This document shows positions 32,906-43,577 of a stretch of DNA of 64,000 nt, in pieces. Source of the DNA: Persicaria tinctoria (taxonomy: Eukaryota; Streptophyta; Magnoliopsida; Caryophyllales; Polygonaceae); contig JBANSL010000008.1 of assembly GCA_037127255.1 (NCBI GenBank), positions 36,717,373-36,781,372 of the forward strand, read 5' to 3'. Numbering within the stretch: position 1 is the first letter of the stretch; each line of letters opens with the position of its first letter. The notes below the pieces were generated by a model, which made no database searches, had not been told where the DNA came from, and saw only the letters and a program-made list of their open reading frames with translations. Position numbers and translations under genes: made by a program.

Positions 32906-34337
32906 AATTCCCCCACACTTAACCTTTGCTTGTCCTCAAGCAATGCTAGAATGAACATGAATCAATGTATCCCACAGGAAAATCCCTTCACGCTTCAATA
33001 TTACCAAAAACAACATCATAGCAGGTGAAACCATAAACCAAGCAAACAAACGTCATAGCATGTATTCAGGTGATCAAAGCTTAGAAGTAGATATCATCCA
33101 ACCTCACCAGAAATATGTGTTTCACTCATGTGTTTAGGCTTTTAGGCACAACTCTCAACTCAAACCAATAATACACTAAGCTCATAGACATTGACCACCA
33201 TATCACCACTTATCTACCAAAATGTCATTACTTGCGGGATAACATAAAGAAAATAAAATGCAACACTTTTTTTTTCTTTTTCTTTGATTTTCTTTTCTCT
33301 CCTTCTTTTTTTTCTTTTTCTTGTCTTGGTGCTTTCCTTACGCGAAGCTCAAACATGGGTGTCATGAATGGCCCCGGTCTATCAACACATCAACTATAAA
33401 TATGAATATGAAGTCCACTTGAACACCTTTTGACGCAAGTTGCAAACATGGGTGTCATGAATGAACCTGGTTACTCAATGATCAAGCTTTCTTTCCTAGT
33501 GGGTAGTTTTCAACACCTTTTTGCGCGAATCATACCCATGGGTGTCATGCGTAGACCCGGTTACTCAGTGCATCAACCATTGCCACCTTATTCACTAAAT
33601 ATGCATAAAATTGAATAAAAAAGACTCCAAAATATAAACATACACTCCGCACGCAACAAACATGTGCATTGGTCTTCAAAAATAGATACTGCAGTCAATG
33701 CCAAGAGGTAGCAACACTAGGCGAGTAAATCACACAATTAAGCAAAAGAATTCAAAGTAAGGCCAAACATCCTCACAGGGTCATGTTTTTAGGACTTCAA
33801 TCATACCTTAGCTCAATCATACATGCTCAATTATATTTGCTAGCTCATGCTCCACAAAAATCATTTAGCAATAATAATCAAAACATCCAGAACTCCATGA
33901 GATTTTTATGATTCATGCTCGAAATTTAAAATAGAGGACAACTAAGCAAGATGGGTATTTGAATAACACATATATATGCAATGCATGCTCTATTTCTAAT
34001 ATTTTCGAAATTAAATTTTTTTATTTTTTTTATTTTTTTTTTTAAATTCCGAAAATTAAACTAAATACAAACTAAACAACAACTTAATTAAACTTAAACA
34101 TGGTGCAGAAAATGAAATATGATCTAACTATATGCACTATATAAATAAAACTCCTCTCCCCCACACTTGAAGTTTTCATTGCCCTCAATGAAACATTAAA
34201 GACAACAAAAGTGAACTCATATACTCAGGGTGAAGGAAAAGAAAAAGAAAATAAATCTGAAAAATGTACCTCGGGTTGCCTCCCGAGAAGCGCCTTTGTT
34301 TCATGTCGTTGGCTCGACGTGATGGCCCTTGATCGGC
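32906..34337 (-). other. Non-coding 3' region of E copy 2
   Basis: Same layout as 22003-23425: terminal stem-loop, triple CATGGGTGTCATG repeat, A/T tract and internal stem-loop. No coding region is supported. Confidence 0.8.
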
Positions 34338-36893
34338 CTATGTTCCTCCACCAGGGTCACCAACACCGGTCATTTCATTGACAAATGCAGGCACCCTTGA
34401 AAGGTGTAGCTTCCTGTTCCAGCATTCAGCCATTTCTCTTAGCTCCTCTCCATGAGCTATGCCTGGGGGTTGTCCTGGAATCACATAAGATTGCAATTTG
34501 TTAGGAGGTTCAATTTTCCATAAACTATGTTCCTTAGTTGTCTCTAACAAATCACGAAAATTATTGTTATGATCAGTATTGTCAGCAATAGGCATATCTA
34601 ACGAAGTTCCAGGAGAAAGCTTAGCGTGATGAAAGAGAGAAAATTCTATCTTTCTTCCATCAAACTCCATAGTCAATAGGCCCTCACAACAATCAATTTT
34701 CGTTTTCGCAGTTTTCAGGAATGGCCTTCCCAGTATAATGGGTGTTTCAGGGGTTCCCTGCTCCATATCTAAAACAAAGAAATCAACAGGGAAAAACAAA
34801 TCATCCACCATAACTAAAACATCTTCAACAACGCCTCTTGGCCTGATTTGTGATCGATCAGCAAGTTGCACTGTAACCCCAGTCTCAGTCAGAGGACCCA
34901 AACCCAAAGATAGGTACATGTTATAAGAAATAACATTAATTGAGGCTCCTAGATCTAACATGGCTTGTTTGAATCTAGTATTCCCAATCGCACATGGAAT
35001 CGTAAACATACCTGGATCTCCGCATTTTTCAGGCAATTTCCTTTGCAACATAGCAGAAACATTTTCATTCAAGCTTACCTTTTCCTTCTTTTTCAGTCTC
35101 TGCTTCCTCTTAATGGTGCACAATTCCTTCAAAAATTTAGCATATCTAGGAATGCTCTTAATTAAGCTAAGTAAAGGAATGTTTACCGCACACTTGCCGA
35201 ATGTCTCGAAGATCTCCTTGTCATTCTCATATGTTCGTGTGTCTCTCAAGGCTTCCGGAAAAGGCGGAATGGGCTTTGGAATCTCCATAGGTGCGGGAGA
35301 AAAGGAAGAAGAAGAAAGAGGAAGAGAAGAGAAAGGAGGTAAGGAAGAAGACGTACCAGAAGATGAACTGGCGGCGGGTGAGGTAGCGGCGGGCGCGGCA
35401 TCAGGAGCGGCGGGCGCCGCAGCTTGAGCAGCGGCGGGTGCCGCTGGAATCGTCTCTCTGGCGGCGGGCACCGCAGAGGCTAGCGGCGGGCGCCGCAAAG
35501 TTTGCCGCGGGCGCCGCACCTCTGTTACTCCGTTTTCCCCTTCAAGTATCTCTATTTCTTCGTCCATTATCTCCTCCTCGTCCTTTTGCTTTGTGACAAC
35601 CAGTTCCTTGCCACTCCTAAGCATTATTGCACTGACATTCTCCTTAGGATTCTCAACCGTCTGCGATGGAAGCTTACTTGCATCGTTCGCCATCTTCGCA
35701 CTTAAGACCTGAATGAGCTGACTCATTTGATTCTCAATATTCGTCATCCGATCTGATTGTTGCTTCTCTAGAGTCGCCATCCGCTCTGACTGTTGTTTAT
35801 CATTCCTCATGACCAGTCGTGACAGTTTCTGCAGTGGATCCTCATTATCCCCATTTGACTGCTGCTGACCTCCCTGTCGAGGTTCAAATTGTTGCTGAGG
35901 CCTTTCCTGTTGCCCCCCCTGCTGATTGAAAGAGGCTTGATAGTTCCCATAACCATTACCCTGCTGATAGCCCCTATTGTAGTTGTTGTTGTTGAAATAC
36001 CCAGGGTTCCCATAATTGCCTTGCATAGGCCTTTGTTGAGCGAAATTCCCGATGGCATTCAATTCAACATTTGGATCTTGGAAGGTTGAGTACATATCCA
36101 TAGGGTGAGATGGATCAGTGTAGGACTCACATGCTTTCAATTGCTGAGATGCTCTGTCTTCCACCAGCTTCTTGAGCATTTCTTTCATCTCTGCCATATC
36201 AGTCTGTAATGCAGCCACTGGGGGATCAATAGCAAGTACACCTCTAGCACGAATGCTCTTGTTGAACTGCCTAGAGCCCTGAGAGAGCTCCTTGAACACT
36301 TCCCAAGCTGCGGCAGGCGTCTTATTCAGCATGTTTCCCCCACAACAAGAGTTCACTGTTTTGCGCTCTCCATCGGTAAGCCCGTTGAACAAGAAGAGAA
36401 CAAGATCCTTTTGGGCATACCCATGGCATGGGCAGCTGGCGCAGAGTTTCTTGAAGCGTTCGAAGTACTCGTGTATAGACTCTGTCGCGTACTGCTCAAT
36501 GCTGCTTATAGACCTTTTCAAAGCGTTCAGCTTTGTTGCAGGGAAGTACATTTCCAGGAAAACTCTTTTCATCTCGGCCCAAGTGGCGATAGAGTCAGGT
36601 GGTAGATAGAAGAACCATTCACTTGCATCATCCTTCAAAGTGAAGGGGAAGGCTCTTAGCTTGATTTGCTCTTCAGTTACATCCGCTGGTTTCATCCCAA
36701 CCACCACCCTATGGAATTCAGAAAGATGCTTGTGGGGGTCCTCCCCACTCAGCCCATGGAATTTTGGTAGAAGATGAACTACCCCAGACTTAAGCTCAAA
36801 TTTGACCCCTTCTGCTAGCTCGGGGTATTGGATTGCCAGGGGTTGCTGTGCCAGATCAGGAGCAGAAAGCTCCTTAAGAGTGCGGTTCGCCAT
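34338..36893 (-). CDS. gag-protease polyprotein, family E copy 2
   Basis: 851 codons, intact, same domains as copy 1 (23426-25960). Differences seen: residue 3 is Asn rather than Ile; seven extra residues in the Ala/Pro linker (APDAAPA region); and single substitutions downstream of the protease (Asn to His, Thr to Lys). Protease motifs LDLGASINVIS and IILGRPFL are unchanged, and again no polymerase follows. Two intact copies differing this little after duplication show the duplication is recent; they do not by themselves show selection. Confidence 0.9.
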   Translation of the reverse strand: MANRTLKELSAPDLAQQPLAIQYPELAEGVKFELKSGVVHLLPKFHGLSGEDPHKHLSEFHRVVVGMKPADVTEEQIKLRAFPFTLKDDASEWFFYLPPDSIATWAEMKRVFLEMYFPATKLNALKRSISSIEQYATESIHEYFERFKKLCASCPCHGYAQKDLVLFLFNGLTDGERKTVNSCCGGNMLNKTPAAAWEVFKELSQGSRQFNKSIRARGVLAIDPPVAALQTDMAEMKEMLKKLVEDRASQQLKACESYTDPSHPMDMYSTFQDPNVELNAIGNFAQQRPMQGNYGNPGYFNNNNYNRGYQQGNGYGNYQASFNQQGGQQERPQQQFEPRQGGQQQSNGDNEDPLQKLSRLVMRNDKQQSERMATLEKQQSDRMTNIENQMSQLIQVLSAKMANDASKLPSQTVENPKENVSAIMLRSGKELVVTKQKDEEEIMDEEIEILEGENGVTEVRRPRQTLRRPPLASAVPAARETIPAAPAAAQAAAPAAPDAAPAATSPAASSSSGTSSSLPPFSSLPLSSSSFSPAPMEIPKPIPPFPEALRDTRTYENDKEIFETFGKCAVNIPLLSLIKSIPRYAKFLKELCTIKRKQRLKKKEKVSLNENVSAMLQRKLPEKCGDPGMFTIPCAIGNTRFKQAMLDLGASINVISYNMYLSLGLGPLTETGVTVQLADRSQIRPRGVVEDVLVMVDDLFFPVDFFVLDMEQGTPETPIILGRPFLKTAKTKIDCCEGLLTMEFDGRKIEFSLFHHAKLSPGTSLDMPIADNTDHNNNFRDLLETTKEHSLWKIEPPNKLQSYVIPGQPPGIAHGEELREMAECWNRKLHLSRVPAFVNEMTGVGDPGGGT

Positions 36894-36931
36894 CTCTGCA
36901 ATGCTTTCTACAGAGAAGAATTAGTAGCACG

Positions 36932-36960
36932 GGTATGGACCAAGTAAGACGGTCCACACC
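36932..36960 (-). ncRNA. Leader hairpin of E copy 2
   Basis: Same stem and loop as 25999-26027. Confidence 0.55.
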
Positions 36961-36999
36961 AAAATCAACACTAAAAACACACAAGAATTTAATAAAAAT

Positions 37000-37016
37000 C
37001 CCCGGCAACGGCGCCA
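37000..37016 (-). promoter_or_regulatory. Primer-binding site, E copy 2
   Basis: Complement TGGCGCCGTTGCCGGGG, four bases from the 5' LTR (37021). Confidence 0.93.
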
Positions 37017-37020
37017 AATT

Positions 37021-38316
37021 TGACGGAGGGGAAACCTGTCGTTGATTCCGCCAAAGAAAACTCAAACCTAAAACTAGTACAGTAATAAGTAAGAGGTCGA
37101 TCCCACAGGGAAATTTATAACTCTAGTGTGATTCTAACGTTGATTAAGTAACCAAAGAAGGGGGTTTTTTTATGTGAAAGTTGTAAAGTAAATTAACGAA
37201 AGCAGAATAAGTGATTTTGGTTTAAACAATTTAGAGAAGCAATTCCACCTACAATTTTCCACTTTATCGGATTGAAGCGATCCTTGTAACTTCTTCTCGT
37301 CCTATTACGTTTCCTATGAACGCCCTTGTCCCGACCTAATATAGTTACTAGTCCAATCAGTCCTAGAAACCCTTATCAATCGAACAGTCCCTAAAGAAGG
37401 ATTTAACCCAATTGATAGCTTTAAGTTCAGAGATTAGCCAAGGTATTTGCAGTCCCTAAAGAAGGATTTAACAACACATTCAACTTCCTACTCATTCAAT
37501 TAGTTCAATCAGCCCTAAAGGAACAAGTTTGCCACTTAGGTTAAGGTTCACAATCAGGAATCTACAAAACCTTAGCGATTGAATTGATCTAACGAGTTGG
37601 CCAGACAAGATAGAACAAAACAATAATTAATTAAGCACGAAGAAGTTGAAGCATTCACAAATAGGAAATAAGGAACAAGAATTAGAAACTCACAATCAAT
37701 CCGAATAAAGCTTCAAATTGCAGGCAGAATAGATGAGTTTAGTTCCTCATGGAAAACATAGCTCCAAATCTCTAAAAAGTCTCCTGGTTGAATGAATAGA
37801 ATGAATGGTTATGAATGATAAAGAAAAATAACATAAAAGGCCTAAAACAAACATCCAAAGTCGGCCTCAAAGGAAACAATTAGAAACTAGGGTTTTTGGG
37901 TAACAAAACGGCGCGCGACAGTAACGTGCGGCGGCCGCGGCAAGACTTGCGGCGCCCGCCGCACATGCCTCCCCAGCTACCCGCTGCGGCGGCCACTGCG
38001 GCGCCCGCGGCAATGCCTGCGGCGGCCGCGGCTTCTCCTTTTTGCCGTGGTCTTGGCTCCTTTTTGCGGGCTTTTCTTCTCGTCTTGCCTTGCTTCTTTC
38101 TTCCTTGTTCCTTTCCATATATCTTGTGTTCCTCTTGAGACATTGCATCTCCCCACGTATGTTCCGATTCGATCTGCGAGATAAACACAAAATTGCGCAG
38201 AATCCGAACTTTTCTAAAATAAACACAAGATGCAAATTAACAATAAAGCAAGCAAGAAATGCAACCTAAACTAAACTAAAACTATCTATAATGCCTATCT
38301 AAAATATGCATTATCA
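37021..38316 (-). repeat. 5' LTR of E copy 2
   Basis: 1296 bp. It shares the CGCGCGACAG variant with the 5' LTR of copy 1, while both 3' LTRs read CGCGCGGCAG. This is expected if the whole element was duplicated after insertion. Confidence 0.93.
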
Positions 38317-38321
38317 CCAAC

Positions 38322-39188
38322 CTTCTCATCATTGCAGAGGATATCAGTTCTTTGCTCAGGAGCCACATGAATCAGCTCCGGACTTTGTTCCTTGATAGGC
38401 GAGCTCGGGACAATCTTATCGAACGAAGGAGACAACAAATCAAATGGAATCTCATGTGTCGACTCATGACACTCCATGTACAGAAGCACTGTACTCTCCT
38501 CTTCATCACTAAAGAAATTGTCATCATCTGCAAACATATCCTCCTCCGCCAAAACATTGTCATGCTCATAGCTCAAGGGTATGGGAGGTAGCAGAGTAGA
38601 CTCAGATGAACTCAATGAGGGAGGAATAGGAAGCACGCAATAACCTTCATCTTCATGACTTTCTGAGCTTCCCTTAGGTGTGACAAACAGGTCATTGCCA
38701 CTCCCTAGGGTGTTCGTGGTGAGGCTCTCTATCAGGTTAACCACCGGTTGAGACGGTAGTTCACCTGCTTCACAAGTTGGTATCTCATTCCCCACTTGGA
38801 CCATTCGAAGCACTCGTTCATCTAGTTCAGCGATCTGCTGACACAATTGCTCATTCTCCACGTAAGAGACCTTGAATAGATCATCCGATGGTGCGTCAAA
38901 GTAATCCATTGGTTGAGGTTCCAGTGCAAATGACACTTCCTGCAAGGCCTGATGACCCTTGTAGCAGATAAGATCCCAAATTCCCATCAAACCTAACCTT
39001 GCTAGACTTCCTCCGCTCATATATATAGCACGTGCCTTTGTCTCAGCAGTCATTCCATCTACAACGCAGACAACCATATCTCGCAAACTATCATGGAAAC
39101 CCCGCACATTGCGGATGTCCACAAACCTCTGCAACCTAGTGAGATATAGGTGAAAATTTTCACCTTCGAACTGCGATAATCTCAACAT
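38322..39188 (-). pseudogene. D-family ORF, N-terminal part, unit 2
   Basis: Counterpart of 27389-28255 with one visible residue change (Pro to Leu in the SSESTxLPP segment). Interrupted only by E copy 2. Confidence 0.85.
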
Positions 39189-39210
39189 GTTAAACTGTTA
39201 GTAGCATATG

Positions 39211-39313
39211 TGTTGTGAACCGTAAGATAGGTTCACAACAAAAGTTAGTAGCTAAATTAACACACAAGACAAACAACAGTAGCACGAGTGCGAACCATGC
39301 AAGAGGTTCGCAC
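39211..39313 (-). ncRNA. Leader hairpins 1 and 2 of D unit 2
   Basis: 39211-39240 and 39288-39313, sequence-identical to unit 1 (28278-28307, 28355-28380). Confidence 0.65.
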
Positions 39314-39356
39314 CCAAACAGGTAATAAGACAAACAAGAACAACGATTAACCGTTT

Positions 39357-39373
39357 CCCCGGCAACGGCGCCA
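39357..39373 (-). promoter_or_regulatory. Primer-binding site, D unit 2
   Basis: Complement TGGCGCCGTTGCCGGGG beside LTR 3. Confidence 0.93.
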
Positions 39374-39377
39374 AATT

Positions 39378-40912
39378 TGACAGGCCTAAGGTCGTTATGC
39401 CAAATCAAAGTAAATTCCTAAGATGCAAACTATAACAAGTATAGTAGGTAAGTTAGGGTCGAACCCACAGGGAAACAGAATCAATTGTAAGAGCAAGTAT
39501 AATTACCCAAAAGTAACCGATTCAAGGGGGAGTTTTGTGTGTAAGCGATGGTATTGACAGAACAAGTTGCAATAAGAGGTTGTGAATATATGATGGAAAA
39601 GTATCACACCAGGTAATTATCCGCACAACAATTGAGATGGTTCATCATCGCATTCTATGAATCTCAAGTTCTAATGTCCAGTAATTGTTCTCAATTCAGA
39701 TCGTGTAATAGCTTTTAGTCCTACCAGTCCTAAAAGCACTTATCACCATATTACAAGGGAAAACCTTCACCGAATAATAAAGCGATAGCATTCAAGCATG
39801 AATTATAATGAGATACAAGCAATTCCAACAACCCGTTAAAATAGCTTGCAATCGAATCTCCTTCACAATCTACCACAAGCAACCCGCGTATGGTGATTGT
39901 GTTTGCTACAATGAATCTACAACCCTAAACCTGGATTTGGAAACCCTAGCAATATGACTAGTATCGATAAACCTAGGTGATCAATCCAGATTAACCAATA
40001 ATAAGCAATCAAGCAATAAACTCAGGAGATCGAAACAATTAACAAAGGACAAACAAGAGTAGAATACTCACAACCAAATCAATTGAAGGCTTCAAAGAAC
40101 CAAGTGTAACAAAGGAGAGTTAGTTCTCCATAGGGTTTGTGAGATGAACAAAAGGGAAAATACGTCTCTGGAAAATAACCTAATTCTCTCCTACTGCCTT
40201 CTCGGCCTATATAACCTTATAAAATCGGGTTTAACATCCCGTAAAAATATAATATTAAAACTAATAAGATAAGGAAAATCGGATAAGAATCCGTCTTCAG
40301 GGACCGACGCGGGCGCGTCAGATGTCAGCGCGGGCGCGCCAGCCTTCGACTTGCTTCTTCTGTCTGGTGAATCGACGCGGCCACTTCCTCCTAGCAGCGT
40401 GGTTGCGTCGGGTAGCATCGCGGGCGCGTCGAGTGCAGCGCGGGCGCTCCAGATAGCAGCGCGGGCCCTGCATTGGTTTTTTCCGAAAATTCCGTCTCGA
40501 ATTAGCTTTCGATGTAAACATGAAAGTTGTAGCTCTCTGAAAGAGCTTTCCAACGCATGGTCATAATAGTCGATCGGACAACCGAGGCCTCCAGAAAGTG
40601 CAAAACAAGTTCAGCATGTCTGGCGACAATTTCTGCAGACTTGTTCTTCGTTTAGGTTCGCTTCTTCTTCTCAGGACCTCTTGAGATCTTCATGTAAGCT
40701 TCTTCGATCAACTAGACATTCTCATCAAATGCATTATCAACTCATGTCTTCTCCTCGGATCTACCATTACCTAAAATAATCAATAAAAGCGTGTAGATTC
40801 CGACTCCGACAACATAGAGAACTAATATGCAAATCATGCTTAATCCATCCATGAAATGCGTCTTAACTAAGCTAAATGCAACTTATTATGCCTACCTAAA
40901 TGCAGGCTATCA
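39378..40912 (-). repeat. Family D LTR 3 (shared by units 2 and 3)
   Basis: 1535 bp, 21 bp shorter than the other three D LTRs because one unit of the GCGCGGGCGC minisatellite is missing near 40455. It also has CTATCA preceded by GCAGG instead of GCATG at the U3 edge. It is a useful marker for the recombination history. Confidence 0.93.
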
Positions 40913-42302
40913 AACTCCCCCACACTTAACCTTTGCTTGTCCTCAAGCAATGATAGAATGAACATGAATCAACACATCCCACAGGAAATCCCTTCAAGTT
41001 TCAACCTCATCAAAAAGCAACATCATAGCAGGTGAAAACATAAACCAAGCAAACAAACGTCATAGCATGTATTCCAGTGATCAAAGCTTAGAAGTAGACA
41101 TTATCCAACCTCGCTAGAATTGTGTTTTCCACTCATGTGTTTTGGCTTTAAGATACAACTCTCAACTCAAACCATTCATGCACTAAACTCATAGACATTG
41201 ACCACCATATCACCAATTCTCTACCGAAATTTCATTACTTGCGGGACACAATAAAGAAAATAAAATGCAACAATTGTTTTTTTGTTCTTTTCTTTTCTCT
41301 TTTTTTTTCTTTTTCTTGTCTTGGTACTTTCCTTACGCGAAGCGCAGACATGGGTGTCATGAATGGCCCCGGTCTATCAACACCTCAACTATTAATATGA
41401 AGTCCACTTGAACACCTTTTGACGCAAGTTGCAAACATGGGTGTCATGAATGAACCTGGTTACTCAATGGTCAAGCTTCTTTCCTAGTGGATAGTTTTCA
41501 ACACCTTTTTGCGCGAATCATACCCATGGGTGTCATGCATAGATCCGGTTACTAAGTGCATTAACCATTGCCACCTTATTCACTAAATATTCATAAAATT
41601 AAATAAAAAGACTCAAAATATAAACATAAACTCCGCAAGCAACAAACATGTGCATCGGTCTTTAAAAATAGATACCGCAGTCAATACCAAGAGGTAGCAA
41701 CACTAGGCGAGTAATTCACACAATTGAGCAAAAGAATTCAAATAAGGCCAAACATTCTCACATAGTCATGTTTTTAGGACTTCAATCATACTTTAGCTCA
41801 ATCATACATGCTCAATTACATTCGCTAGCTCATGTTCCACAAAAATCAAATATAGATAGTAATCAAAACATCTAGAACTCCATGGGATTTTTATGAATCA
41901 TGCTTGAAATTTAAAATAGAGGACAAACTAAGCCAGATGGGTATTTGAATAACACATATGTATGCAATGCGTGCTCTTTTTTTGGATTTCTGAATTTTGA
42001 ATTTTTTTTTTTTAAATACGAAAATAAACAAAATTTAATAAAAATGATTACAGAAATTAAACATGATGCATAAATTTAAATATGATCTCCTATATGCACT
42101 ATATATAGAGAATTCCTCTCCCCCACACTTAAAGTTTTCATTGTCCTTAATGAAACAATAAAGACAACAAAAATAGATCAAATATAATCAGGGTGAAGGA
42201 AAAGAAAAAGGAAAAAGAAAGAAAAACTTACCTCGGGTTGCCTCCCAAGCAGCGCCTTTGTTTCATGTCGCTGGCTCGACATTTTAGTTGTCCATTTAAG
42301 AC
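40913..42302 (-). other. Non-coding 3' region of D unit 3
   Basis: Terminal stem-loop (40933-40950), triple CATGGGTGTCATG repeat (about 41340-41560), internal stem-loop (about 42135-42156) and the GGGTTGCCTCCC block (about 42236-42247). No coding region is supported. Confidence 0.8.
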
Positions 42303-43388
42303 TCATTCAGACATCGTCAGTGCCCTCAGCAGCAAATCAAATTCTTGTGCACACCATCTAGGTAAGCGGGCACTACATACGAATAAGTTGAAGTCAAAGT
42401 ATGTCCTCAACTCCTCATATGTCCGAGTGTGAATCTCCGCCGCGGGTATGTAGAACCACCAATTCAGTTCCATTGGTGGTATATCGAAGTAATGAGCCCA
42501 AGGGTCGACATAATCACCAACCTTCTCATCATTGCAGAGGATATCAGTTCTTTGCTCAGGAGCCACATGAATCAGCTCCGGACTTTGTTCCTTGATAGGC
42601 GAGCTCGGGACAATCTTATCGAACGAAGGAGACAACAAATCAAATGGAATCTCATGTGTCGACTCATGACACTCCATGTACAGAAGCATTGTACTCTCCT
42701 CTTCATCACTAAAGAAATTGTCATCATATGCAAACATATCCTCCTCCGCCAAAACATTGTCATGCTCATAGCTCAAGGGTATGGGAGGTAGCGGAGTAGA
42801 CTCAGATGAACTCAATGAGGGAGGAATAGGAAGCACGCAATAACCTTCATCTTCATGACTTTCTGAGCTTCCCTTAGGTGTGACAAACAGGTCATTGCCA
42901 CTCCCTAGGGTGTTCGTGGTGAGGCTCTCTATCAGGTTAACCACCGGTTGAGACGGTAGTTCACCTGCTTCACAATTTGGTATCTCATTCCCCACTTGGA
43001 CCATTCGAAGCACTCGTTCATCTAGTTCAGCGATCTGCTGACACAATTGCTCATTCTCCACGTAAGAGACCTTGAATAGATCATCCGATGGTGCGTCAAA
43101 GTAATCCATTGGTTGAGGTTCCAGTGCAAATGACACTTCCTGCAAGGCCTGATGACCCTTGTAGCAGATAAGATCCCAAATTCCCATCAAACCTAACCTT
43201 GCTAGACTTCCTCCGCTCATATATATAGCACGTGCCTTTGTCTCAGCAGTCATTCCATCTATAACGCAGACAACCATATCTCGCAAACTATCATGGAAAC
43301 CCCGCACATTGCGGATGTCCACAAACCTCTGCAACCTAGTGAGATATAGGTGAAAATTTTCACCTTCGAACTGCGATAATCTCAACAT
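42303..43388 (-). CDS. Intact family D ORF, possible divergent gag
   Basis: 361 codons from the ATG at 43388, 168 bases after the PBS; the only uninterrupted copy in the window. Residues 1-100 (FEGENFHLYLTRLQRFV, VVCVIDGMTAETKARAIYM, SGGSLARLGLMGIWDL) have the spacing of the second half of a plant gag core, but the similarity is faint. The middle is acidic and Ser/Pro-rich (YDDNFFSDEEESTMLL). The C-terminal 70 residues (DPWAHYFDIPPMELNWWFY to RALTMSE) are Trp/Tyr-rich and unfamiliar. No zinc knuckle, protease or polymerase motif is present. Its position matches gag. It could be a degenerate gag or a protein specific to this non-autonomous family. The empty CCAAC site of E is at 42517-42521. 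Confidence 0.75.
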   Translation of the reverse strand: MLRLSQFEGENFHLYLTRLQRFVDIRNVRGFHDSLRDMVVCVIDGMTAETKARAIYMSGGSLARLGLMGIWDLICYKGHQALQEVSFALEPQPMDYFDAPSDDLFKVSYVENEQLCQQIAELDERVLRMVQVGNEIPNCEAGELPSQPVVNLIESLTTNTLGSGNDLFVTPKGSSESHEDEGYCVLPIPPSLSSSESTPLPPIPLSYEHDNVLAEEDMFAYDDNFFSDEEESTMLLYMECHESTHEIPFDLLSPSFDKIVPSSPIKEQSPELIHVAPEQRTDILCNDEKVGDYVDPWAHYFDIPPMELNWWFYIPAAEIHTRTYEELRTYFDFNLFVCSARLPRWCAQEFDLLLRALTMSE

Positions 43389-43410
43389 GTTAAACTGTTA
43401 GTAGCATATG

Positions 43411-43513
43411 TGTTGTGAACCGTAAGATAGGTTCACAACAAAAGTTAGTAGCTAAATTAACACACAAGACAAACAACAGTAGCACGAGTGCGAACCATGC
43501 AAGAGGTTCGCAC
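43411..43513 (-). ncRNA. Leader hairpins 1 and 2 of D unit 3
   Basis: 43411-43440 and 43488-43513, identical to units 1 and 2. Confidence 0.65.
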
Positions 43514-43556
43514 CCAAACAGGTAATAAGACAAACAAGAACAACGATTAACCGTTT

Positions 43557-43573
43557 CCCCGGCAACGGCGCCA
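43557..43573 (-). promoter_or_regulatory. Primer-binding site, D unit 3
   Basis: Complement TGGCGCCGTTGCCGGGG beside LTR 4. Confidence 0.93.
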
Positions 43574-43577
43574 AATT

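Larger units (their letters stand above)
31610..38316 (-). mobile_element. Family E element, copy 2 (nested in D unit 2)
   Basis: 6707 bp, flanked by CCAAC (31605-31609, 38317-38321), at exactly the same position in the D ORF as copy 1. It is 30 bp longer: 21 bp in the gag-pro linker and most of the rest in the T-rich tract near 34016-34044. LTRs at 31610-32905 and 37021-38316, both 1296 bp. The shared site and duplication mean copies 1 and 2 descend from one insertion, duplicated with its host unit. Confidence 0.95.
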
